Positions 57,042 through 64,000 of a stretch of DNA of 64,000 bases are shown here, in pieces. The translations under genes were made by a program, and so were the position numbers. The first letter of the stretch is position 1, and every line of letters begins with the position of its first letter. Origin of the DNA: Variovorax sp. YR216 (GTDB lineage: Bacteria > Pseudomonadota > Gammaproteobacteria > Burkholderiales > Burkholderiaceae_C); NCBI RefSeq assembly GCF_900107745.1, contig NZ_FNRO01000017.1, positions 62,001 through 126,000 on the forward strand, given 5' to 3'. The notes under the pieces were generated by a model, which saw only the letters and a list, made by a program, of their open reading frames with translations, did no database searches and was not told the origin of the DNA.

Positions 57042-60000
57042 CGCGGCGTGCCGACCAGCCACGCACGCGCAGCGAATTCCTGAATGCCGACGGCGTGCTC
57101 GTCGTCGTGCGCGAAACGCCGCCCGCGCCGCCGCAGGCCAAGGGGCAGCCCACGCTGATCGCGGGCAATCCGGCCGAAGGGCCGGAAGTGCTGCTCGCGG
57201 TCTGGGACGACGGCAGCGTCACCGCGCTGAATGGCCATGTCGACCTCGGCACCGGCATCCGGACCGCGCTGTCGCAGATCGTGGCCGAGGAACTCGACGC
57301 GCCGCTCGCGCAGGTGCGCATGGTGCTGGGCGACACCGCGCGCGCGCCCAATCAAGGCGCGACCATCGCGAGTGCATCGATCCAGATCCATGCCGGCCCG
57401 CTGCGCCACGCGGCGGCGCAAGCGCGTGCGTGGCTCGTCGCACAGGCGTCGGAGCGGCTCGGCGTGCAGCCTTCGCTGCTCACGGTGCAGGGCGGCCGCG
57501 TGCACGCGGGGGACGATCCGACGTTCAGTCTCGGATTTGGCGAACTGGTCGCCGGTGCGCGCACCGTGCTCGAACTCGATACCGTCTCGCGGCTGAAGGA
57601 TCCCGCCGACTACCGCATCGTCGGCAGCCGCGTCCCGCGCGTCGACATTCCGGCCAAGCTCGCCGGCGAACTCGTCTTCGTGCACGACATGCGCGTGCCC
57701 GGCATGCTGCACGGACGCGTGGTGCGCCCGCCCTACGCGGGCGCGGACCACGGCGAGTTCATCGGCAACACGCTGGAGTCGGTCGATGAATCGTCGATCG
57801 CGCACATTCCCGGCATCCGCGCGGTTGTGGTCATTCGCGACTTCGTCGGCATCGTCGCGGAGCGCGAGGAGCACGCAGAACAGGCGCTGCGCGAACTGCG
57901 CGTGACCTGGAAGCCGTGGCCCGGGCTCCCGTCGCTCGATGATCTCGAAGGCGCGCTGCGCGCCAATCCCGCGACGCAGCGCCTGCTGGTCGACGAAGGC
58001 GACGTGGACGCCGCGCTCGCCAGCGCCGCGCAGCCGATGCCGCGCACTTATGTGTGGCCGTATCAGATGCACGCGTCGATCGGTCCGTCCTGCGCGCTCG
58101 CACACTGGGCGCCCGACGACGAAGGCTTCGGCTTGCGCGTGTGGGCCGGTTCGCAGAACCCGCATGTGCTGCGCGCCGATCTCGCGAAGCTCGTGGGCCT
58201 CGAAGACGTGCAGATCGACGTCGTGCGCATGGAAGCGGCCGGCTGCTACGGCCGCAACGGCGCGGACGATGTCGCTGCCGATGCGGCGCTGCTGTCGCGC
58301 GCGGTGGGTGCGCCAGTGCGGGTGCAGCTCACGCGCGAGCAGGAGCATGCGTGGGAACCCAAGGGCGCGGCGCAACTGATGCAGGTGCGCGGCGGGCTCG
58401 ACGCGGACGGCAACGTCGCTGCGTACGACTACGAGACTTCCTATCCGTCGAACGGCGCGCCCACGCTCGCGCTGCTGCTGACACGCACCGTCGAACCGGT
58501 GGCGCAGGCCTTCGAGATGGGCGACCGCACCGCGCGGCCGCCCTACACCTACGGCAACCTGCGGGTGAAGGTCAACGACATGGCGCCGATCATGCGCGCC
58601 TCGTGGCTGCGCGGCGTCTCGGCGCTGCCCAGTTCATTTGCGCACGAATCGTATGTCGACGAGCTGGCGACTGCGGCCGGTGTCGACCCGGTCGCGTTCC
58701 GGCTGCGCCATCTGCACGATCCGCGCGCGGCGGATCTGGTGCGCGAAACGGCACAGAAGGCCGGCTGGCGCATGCGAACCGGTCCGCAGGAGGATGCAGA
58801 CGGCGATCATCCTTCGAGGCCCGCTGACGCGCGCGTGGGCCCGGGCGGCGACATCCTCTTCGGCCAGGGCTTTGCTTACGCGCGCTACGTGCACAGCAAG
58901 TGGCCCGGCTTCGGCGCGGCGTGGTCCGCATGGGTCGCGGATGTCGAGGTCAACCGCAAGACCGGAGAGGTGCATGTGCGCCGCGTGGTGGTCGGGCACG
59001 ACGCGGGGCTGATGGTCAACCCGGCTGGCGTCGAGCACCAGATCCACGGCAACGTCATCCAGACCACCAGCCGCGCGCTGAAGGAGCGCGTGCGCTTCGC
59101 ATCGCAGCAGGAGCCCGGCACGCAATTGCAGCCGGGTGTTTCGCCTTCGGGGGTGGTCGCGAGCCGCGAGTGGGGCAACTACCCGATCATCAATTTCCGC
59201 GAAGTGCCCGTCATCGAGGTCGTGCACATGCAGCGGCCCGGCGAGCCGCCGCTGGGGGCGGGCGAATCGTCGTCGGTGCCGGGCACGGCGGCGATTGCGA
59301 ATGCAATCTTCGACGCCACGGGGGTGCGCTTTCGCGCGCCGCCGTTCACGCCGGAAGTGGTGCGGGCGGCGCTCAATCCGCTGCCCGCGCCGGACGAGGG
59401 CGCGCAAACGACCGTGCCGCGTGCCGAGCCGCCTGCCGACGCGCCATGGCCTCGCCGTCGCGGGCTCTGGGCCGGCGCAGGCGCACTGCTCGTCGGCGCT
59501 GTCGGCGTGGTTGCCGGACTGCTCGGATGGCGCCCGGCGATCGCGCCGGTGGCGTTCAGCGCGCCGGCCTACAGCGAAGCGACGATCGAACGCGGCCGCA
59601 TGCTCGCGGCGCTGGGCGACTGCGCCGTCTGCCATACCGCGCCGGGCGGCGCGCCCCATGCCGGCGGGCGCGCGATGGAAACCCCCTTCGGCACGATCTA
59701 CACCACCAACCTCACGTCGGATGCGCAGACCGGCCTGGGCCGCTGGTCGTTCAGTGCCTTCCAGCGCGCGATGCGCGAGGGCATCTCGCGCGATGGCCAC
59801 CACCTGTATCCGGCCTTTCCGTACACCGCCTTCGCGAAGACCAGCGACGACGATCTGCAGGCGCTCTACGCGTACTTCATGTCGCTGCCCGCGGTGCGGG
59901 CCGAAACGCCGCCGGCCGAGCTGAAGTTCCCGTTCAGCGCTCGCCCGCTGATGGCGGGGTGGAACGCGCTCTTCCACGATCCCTCCCCGATGCAGCCGGT

Positions 60001-60763
60001 GGCCGCGCAGAGCGCCGAGTGGAACCGCGGCGCCTACCTCGTGAACGGCCTTGGCCACTGCGGCGCCTGCCATACGCCGCGCAACGCACTGGGCGCGGAG
60101 CAGGGCGGCGCAGCCTTCCTGTCCGGCGCGATGGTGGACGGCTGGGAGGCGCCGGCCCTGACGTCGCTTTCGACGTCGGCGGTGCCGTGGAACGCCGATG
60201 CCCTTTACGGCTACCTGCGGCATGGCCACGCGAAGCATCACGGCGTCGCGGGCGGCCCGATGGCGGAGGTGGTGCGCGAACTCGCCGTCGTGCCCGACGC
60301 GGACATCCGCGCGATGGCGACCTACCTCGCCTCGTTCAACCCCCGGGTCCCGGAGGACGCCGCCGCCGCGCAGGCGCAGCAGGCCGTTGCCCGGGCGGCT
60401 GCCGGCCAGGGCCGCCTGCTCGGCACCGGCCAGCGCATGTTCGAAGGCGCCTGCGCCGCCTGCCACCACGATGGCGACGGCCCCACGCTGCTGGGCGTGA
60501 ACACGCCGCTCGCGCTCAACAGCAATCTCACGAGCGCACGGCCCGACAACCTGCTGCGCACCATTCTCGAAGGCGTGCGCGAGCCGGCCTCGCGCGACAT
60601 CGGCTTCATGCCGGCCTTCAGCGATGTGCTCGACGACGCGCAGGTCGCAGAGCTCGCCGGCTACATGCGCGCCCGCTTCGCACCGCAGGAGCCGGCGTGG
60701 CAGGACCTGCGCGGCAGCGTCGCGCGCGTGCGGGCCACGAGCGGCGCCCACGCGACGCCCTGA
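57038..60763 (+). CDS. nicB: Nicotinate dehydrogenase large subunit: molybdopterin domain fused to tri-haem cytochrome c (NicB-like)
   Basis: The 1241-residue protein has a molybdenum hydroxylase domain (about 20-780; VDLGTGIRTALSQIVAEEL, GCYGRNGADDVAADAALLS, PLGAGESSSVPGTAAIANAI). One membrane helix follows near 809-831, with RRR just before it. Three c-type haem motifs come next: CAVCH (862), CGACH (1008) and CAACH (1139). This is the NicB layout: the catalytic domain inside, the haems in the periplasm. It hydroxylates nicotinate at C6 using water and feeds electrons to the respiratory chain. Other N-heterocycle or aldehyde dehydrogenases share the layout; the neighbours decide for nicotinate. 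Confidence 0.88.
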   Translation: MTRRADQPRTRSEFLNADGVLVVVRETPPAPPQAKGQPTLIAGNPAEGPEVLLAVWDDGSVTALNGHVDLGTGIRTALSQIVAEELDAPLAQVRMVLGDTARAPNQGATIASASIQIHAGPLRHAAAQARAWLVAQASERLGVQPSLLTVQGGRVHAGDDPTFSLGFGELVAGARTVLELDTVSRLKDPADYRIVGSRVPRVDIPAKLAGELVFVHDMRVPGMLHGRVVRPPYAGADHGEFIGNTLESVDESSIAHIPGIRAVVVIRDFVGIVAEREEHAEQALRELRVTWKPWPGLPSLDDLEGALRANPATQRLLVDEGDVDAALASAAQPMPRTYVWPYQMHASIGPSCALAHWAPDDEGFGLRVWAGSQNPHVLRADLAKLVGLEDVQIDVVRMEAAGCYGRNGADDVAADAALLSRAVGAPVRVQLTREQEHAWEPKGAAQLMQVRGGLDADGNVAAYDYETSYPSNGAPTLALLLTRTVEPVAQAFEMGDRTARPPYTYGNLRVKVNDMAPIMRASWLRGVSALPSSFAHESYVDELATAAGVDPVAFRLRHLHDPRAADLVRETAQKAGWRMRTGPQEDADGDHPSRPADARVGPGGDILFGQGFAYARYVHSKWPGFGAAWSAWVADVEVNRKTGEVHVRRVVVGHDAGLMVNPAGVEHQIHGNVIQTTSRALKERVRFASQQEPGTQLQPGVSPSGVVASREWGNYPIINFREVPVIEVVHMQRPGEPPLGAGESSSVPGTAAIANAIFDATGVRFRAPPFTPEVVRAALNPLPAPDEGAQTTVPRAEPPADAPWPRRRGLWAGAGALLVGAVGVVAGLLGWRPAIAPVAFSAPAYSEATIERGRMLAALGDCAVCHTAPGGAPHAGGRAMETPFGTIYTTNLTSDAQTGLGRWSFSAFQRAMREGISRDGHHLYPAFPYTAFAKTSDDDLQALYAYFMSLPAVRAETPPAELKFPFSARPLMAGWNALFHDPSPMQPVAAQSAEWNRGAYLVNGLGHCGACHTPRNALGAEQGGAAFLSGAMVDGWEAPALTSLSTSAVPWNADALYGYLRHGHAKHHGVAGGPMAEVVRELAVVPDADIRAMATYLASFNPRVPEDAAAAQAQQAVARAAAGQGRLLGTGQRMFEGACAACHHDGDGPTLLGVNTPLALNSNLTSARPDNLLRTILEGVREPASRDIGFMPAFSDVLDDAQVAELAGYMRARFAPQEPAWQDLRGSVARVRATSGAHATP

Positions 60764-60857
60764 GGCTTCCTGAGGCGCCACGAAATCGGCGTCGCCCGGT
60801 ACGATCCGCAAACGCAAGAGGCCGAGCGACCGGCCCACCACCCTTGGAGACTCCCGC

Positions 60858-62042
60858 ATGACTTCGACGCTTTCACCCGCCCAGTCCCTGCCTCGCGATG
60901 CCGCGCGCGCCACGCTCGTCGGCCGGCTCTGGATGCCGGACATCGGCCCGGTGCTGGTGGCGGTGCGCGAAGGCGGGCTGCACGATCTCTCGCGCGTCGC
61001 GGCGACGATGAGTCAGTTGCTGGAGCTCGATGATCCGGTCGGCGCGGTGCGCCAGGCGCTGCGCGACGAAATGACGCCGCGCGTGGCGTCGCTGGAAGCG
61101 GCGCTCGCCAACAGCGATGAATCGAGGCGCGACACCCGGCACCCGTGGTTGCTCGCGCCCTGCGACCTGCAGGCGGTGAAGGCCAGTGGCGTCACCTTCA
61201 TCGCGAGCCTGCTGGAGCGCGTGATCGAGGAGCAGGCGCGGGGCGATGCGTCCAGGGCGGAGTCGATCCGCGCGGCGCTCGGCGGCGTGCTCGGCGACAA
61301 CCTGGCCGGCATCGTGCCGGGGTCGCCGCAGGCCGCGAAAGTCAAGGACGTGCTGATCGCGCAGGGTGCCTGGTCGCAGTACCTCGAGGTCGGCATCGGG
61401 CCCGACGCTGAAATCTTCACCAAGGCGCCGGTGCTTTCGGCGGTGGGCACCGGCGCGGATGTCGGCATCCACTCGGGCTCGGCGTGGAACAACCCCGAGC
61501 CAGAAGTGGTGCTGGCGGTCAACAGCCGCGGCCAGACGCTCGGCGCCGCACTGGGCAACGATGTGAACCTGCGCGATTTCGAAGGCCGCAGCGCGCTGCT
61601 GCTGGGCAAGGCCAAGGACAACAACGCCTCGTGCGCCATCGGCCCGTTCATCCGGCTGTTCGACGAGCACTTTGGCATCGACGACGTCCGGCGCATCACG
61701 GTGGGCCTGCGGGTGGTAGGGCCCGAGGGCTTCACGCTCGAGGGGTCGAGCTCGCTGTCGAAGATCAGCCGCGATCCGCTCGACCTCGTGTCGCAGGCGC
61801 TCGGCCCGCATCACGCCTATCCCGACGGGCTGATGCTGTTCCTTGGAACGATGTTTGCGCCCACTCAGGATCGGCATGGCCCCGGCCAAGGCTTCACGCA
61901 CGTGGTGGGCGACCGGGTGACGATCTCTGCACCCGAACTCGGCGCGCTGGAGAACCGTGTCGTGCATGCCGAGAACGCGGCACGGTGGACCTTCGGCATC
62001 GGTGCGCTGATGCGCAATCTGGCCGGGCGCGGGTTGATTTGA
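60858..62042 (+). CDS. Fumarylacetoacetate hydrolase family protein
   Basis: The 394-residue protein has the FAH fold in its C-terminal two-thirds (WNNPEPEVVLAVNSRGQTLG, GNDVNLRDFEGRSALLLGKA, PDGLMLFLGTMFAPTQDR). The longer N-terminus is like the family members that act as 2-keto-3-deoxy sugar-acid dehydratases or hydrolases. Its metal glutamates are in NPEPEVVLA. A TACGAT box at 60800 and a 94-bp gap after nicB suggest its own promoter, so it may not belong to the nicotinate operon. GGAG precedes the ATG. Confidence 0.85.
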   Translation: MTSTLSPAQSLPRDAARATLVGRLWMPDIGPVLVAVREGGLHDLSRVAATMSQLLELDDPVGAVRQALRDEMTPRVASLEAALANSDESRRDTRHPWLLAPCDLQAVKASGVTFIASLLERVIEEQARGDASRAESIRAALGGVLGDNLAGIVPGSPQAAKVKDVLIAQGAWSQYLEVGIGPDAEIFTKAPVLSAVGTGADVGIHSGSAWNNPEPEVVLAVNSRGQTLGAALGNDVNLRDFEGRSALLLGKAKDNNASCAIGPFIRLFDEHFGIDDVRRITVGLRVVGPEGFTLEGSSSLSKISRDPLDLVSQALGPHHAYPDGLMLFLGTMFAPTQDRHGPGQGFTHVVGDRVTISAPELGALENRVVHAENAARWTFGIGALMRNLAGRGLI

Positions 62043-62045
62043 TTC

Positions 62046-62128
62046 ACCCCCAGGCTCGCGCACTTCGTGTCGCTCTCCACCCCCTTCCAGGGGGCAAACC
62101 CGGTGGCCCGGCGGAGCCGGTTCCACGG
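62046..62128 (-). repeat. Dispersed intergenic repeat, copy B
   Basis: This is the reverse complement of the element at 41031-41117, with the blocks TGGAACCGGCT, GCCGGGCCACCGG and GCGACACGAAGTGCGCG. It fills the gap between the convergent FAH-family and MFS genes and contains a short C5/G5 hairpin (CCCCCTTCCAGGGGG). Confidence 0.75.
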
Positions 62129-62175
62129 GTTTTCTGGCTTCGGACTCTGGCGCTTTGGCCGTTGGAGGCGGCGGG

Positions 62176-63396
62176 TCAGCTTCGGCCCAGCCGCCAGCGC
62201 TGCGCCCCCAGCAGTGCGAAGACCCCGACCACGCTCGCCACGAGCAGGACCCAGAGGCCGGTCGTGTAGCCGCCCGCGGGCGTCCACAGCAGCCCGAGCA
62301 GCAGCGGCGCCAGCGCGCGGGCGATCGCGCTCGGCAGCCCGAGTGCCCCGTTGAGCGTGGCCACATGCTCGCGATCGACGTACTGCGCGATCGCCGTGCC
62401 CTTGACGATCGTCAGCATTCCGTTGCCCATCCCGTAGAACAGCACGAACCACAGCGCCGCCGCCGGATGCCCCGCGCCTGCGATCAGCGTGACGAGGCCG
62501 AGCGGAATCAGGCACGGGATCAGCCGGTTCGCGAGATGCAGGTCGAAGTGATGCTCGAAGAAAAAGAGCAGCACACGCCCCAGCACCTGCATGAGCCCGA
62601 TGCTCGCCGGCACCGCAATCGCCCAGGCTTCCGGCAGCCCCGCGCCGCGCAGCAGGGTCACCATGTGCGGCGGCAGCGCGGCGGTCACGGCCATCAGTAG
62701 CACGGTGAAGGCGCCGACCATCAGGAAAGGAACGCTGCGCACGTAGTGCGCTGCCGGTCGCGTTGCCGGGCCGGCATGGGCGCCCGATCGTTGCGCGGGC
62801 TCGGACGCATGGCGGAGCAGATGCGCGTGCAGCGGCGCGCAGACCACGAGATGGATCGCTGCCAGCACCCACAGCGCATGCCGCCACCCGAGCTGTGCGA
62901 TCAGCCACGCACCCAGCGGGATGAAGACCGTGCTCGCCAGTCCGCCAAGAAAGGTCAGCGTGATGATCGCGCGCCGGAAGTCGTTCGGAAAGCGCCGCGT
63001 GACGATCGAGAACACCGGGTTGTAGAGCGTTGCCGCCAGCGCGCCGCCGAGCAGCAGCCACACCGCGTAGAACGCGGCGGCGCTGTCGATGAAGCTGTGA
63101 AGCAGCAGCCCGGCCGCGATCAGCAGCGAGCCGCCGGTCATCACCGCGCGCTCGTGGCCGCGATCGATCCAGCGGCCCACCGGCCATGCCATCACGCCTT
63201 CGGCCAGCAGCGCGAGGCTGAAGGCCAGCGATGACTGGGCGCGGCTGAGGCCGAGTTCGCGCTCCACAGGCTCCATCAGCAGCGCGAAGACGTAGAAGAC
63301 ACTGCCCCAGGTGATGAGCTGACCCACCGAGAGAAGGGCGACGAGGCGGCGGTCGTAAGGCGTGGGTGGGAAGGTTGTTGTTGCGGGCGCGCCCAT
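62176..63396 (-). CDS. MFS transporter
   Basis: The 406-residue protein has 12 predicted membrane helices and the MFS loop motif GRWIDRGHERAVM between helices 2 and 3. The opening LLSVGQLITWGSVFYVFALL resembles the oxalate/formate-antiporter-like or NarK-distant group often annotated as generic MFS. No substrate can be assigned. It lies between the convergent FAH-family gene and comM; the 27-bp gap to comM suggests it could be separately expressed. Confidence 0.9.
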   Translation of the reverse strand: MGAPATTTFPPTPYDRRLVALLSVGQLITWGSVFYVFALLMEPVERELGLSRAQSSLAFSLALLAEGVMAWPVGRWIDRGHERAVMTGGSLLIAAGLLLHSFIDSAAAFYAVWLLLGGALAATLYNPVFSIVTRRFPNDFRRAIITLTFLGGLASTVFIPLGAWLIAQLGWRHALWVLAAIHLVVCAPLHAHLLRHASEPAQRSGAHAGPATRPAAHYVRSVPFLMVGAFTVLLMAVTAALPPHMVTLLRGAGLPEAWAIAVPASIGLMQVLGRVLLFFFEHHFDLHLANRLIPCLIPLGLVTLIAGAGHPAAALWFVLFYGMGNGMLTIVKGTAIAQYVDREHVATLNGALGLPSAIARALAPLLLGLLWTPAGGYTTGLWVLLVASVVGVFALLGAQRWRLGRS

Positions 63397-63423
63397 GCCG
63401 CCGACTTTAGCGGCCCTGTCCGT

Positions 63424-64000
63424 TCAGCCTGCCGCCTTCAGCGCACGCCGGTATTGCACCGCTTCGGCGACGTGCGCGACTTCGACGCGCTCCGATCCGG
63501 CCAGATCCGCGATGGTGCGCGCGACCTTCAGCGCGCGGTGCGTGCTGCGCGCCGACCAGCCCAGCTTGGCCGCCGCCGTGTGCATGAACTTCAGCGCATC
63601 GGGTGCGAGGGACGCGTGGCGGTCGATCTCCGCGCCCTGCAGCGCATGGTTGGTCCTGCCCTGTCGCGCCAGGGCGAGAGCGCGTGCGTGGACCGCGCGC
63701 TCACGGATGGCTTCGGTCGACTCGCCCATGGGTGCGTTCAGCAGTTGCTCGGCAGAAACCGCCGGCACTTCGATGTGCAGATCGATGCGGTCGAGCAGCG
63801 GGCCGCTGAGCTTGCCCTGGTAGCGCGACACCTGGTCCGGCGTGCAGCGGCAAGCCTTGAGCGTCGAGCCCAGATAGCCGCAGGGGCAAGGGTTCATTGC
63901 CGCGACGAGCTGAAACCGCGCCGGGAACTCCGAGCGCCGTGCGGCGCGCGAGATCGTGATGGTGCCGGTCTCCAGCGGCTCGCGCAGCGCTTCGAGTGCG
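63424..64000 (-). CDS. comM: YifB/ComM family Mg-chelatase-like ATPase, N-terminus cut by window edge
   Basis: The frame is open from the window end to 63424, giving 191 residues of the C-terminal part. It has the family signatures ISRAARRSEFPARFQLVAAM, NPCPCGY, CTPDQVSRYQGKLSGPLLDR and IDLHIEVPAV, followed by the Mg-chelatase C-terminal domain (STHRALKVARTIADLAGSE). ComM is a hexameric helicase that promotes branch migration during natural transformation. Full-length members have about 500 residues, so some 300 lie outside. Confidence 0.95.
   Translation of the reverse strand, partial: ALEALREPLETGTITISRAARRSEFPARFQLVAAMNPCPCGYLGSTLKACRCTPDQVSRYQGKLSGPLLDRIDLHIEVPAVSAEQLLNAPMGESTEAIRERAVHARALALARQGRTNHALQGAEIDRHASLAPDALKFMHTAAAKLGWSARSTHRALKVARTIADLAGSERVEVAHVAEAVQYRRALKAAG

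Noticed and set aside
60858..62042. FAH-family enzyme as a member of the nicotinate operon
   Set aside because: A 94-bp gap with a TACGAT box suggests its own promoter, and similar proteins are linked to sugar-acid breakdown; kept as undecided, not counted in the pathway.

Overview
The window is high-GC, densely coded DNA with no rRNA or tRNA that I could see. Gene content points to a betaproteobacterium of the Comamonadaceae, most likely Variovorax or a close relative. The pointers are methionine synthase split into two genes with an SAH riboswitch, a five-step hut pathway (HutF/HutG), a GTP-type PEP carboxykinase, and a dispersed repeat of the sort scattered through these genomes. The taxonomic call is inference; no marker gene is present.

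Layout. 1-20.9 kb is mostly housekeeping: a truncated SpmA/SpmB-type membrane protein, PhoD phosphatase, a nitric-oxide defence pair (hmp/norR, divergent, with a sigma-54 promoter and three NorR-like sites), a metallophosphoesterase, two small conserved proteins sharing a promoter module, LysR regulators, pckG, threonine ammonia-lyase, a tandem AAA+ ATPase with an S41 lipoprotein protease, recQ, and an acyl-CoA dehydrogenase/CoA-transferase pair with its LysR. 20.9-34.6 kb is a complete histidine-utilisation locus. It has an ABC importer, hutC, hutH, hutU, hutD, hutI, hutF and hutG, three HutC-like palindromes, and two extra coupled genes (FAD-linked 2-hydroxyacid oxidase and HisC-like aminotransferase). 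34.6-41 kb holds the two halves of metH, separated by an SH3 protein and a LysR/PACE efflux pair. Only the second half carries the SAH riboswitch. 41-44.3 kb is a three-gene envelope glycosylation operon.

44.3-60.8 kb is the most interesting part. Two divergent operons face each other across a 247-bp regulatory gap. Leftward: ferredoxin-NADP reductase, TetR regulator, enamidase. Rightward: 6-hydroxynicotinate reductase-like protein, UPF0280 protein, two tandem DUF1185 paralogues, a branched-chain-type ABC importer with fused permeases, a Tat-signal nicotinamidase, and the two subunits of a cytochrome c-linked nicotinate dehydrogenase (NicAB type). Together they encode an apparent nicotinamide/nicotinate pathway. 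It starts like the aerobic Pseudomonas route (NicAB) but continues by the reductive route known from Eubacterium barkeri fermentation (ferredoxin-dependent ring reduction, then enamidase) instead of the NicC oxygenase route.

60.8-64 kb closes with a fumarylacetoacetase-family enzyme, an MFS transporter and the C-terminal part of comM, cut by the window edge. No gap between genes exceeds 300 bp.
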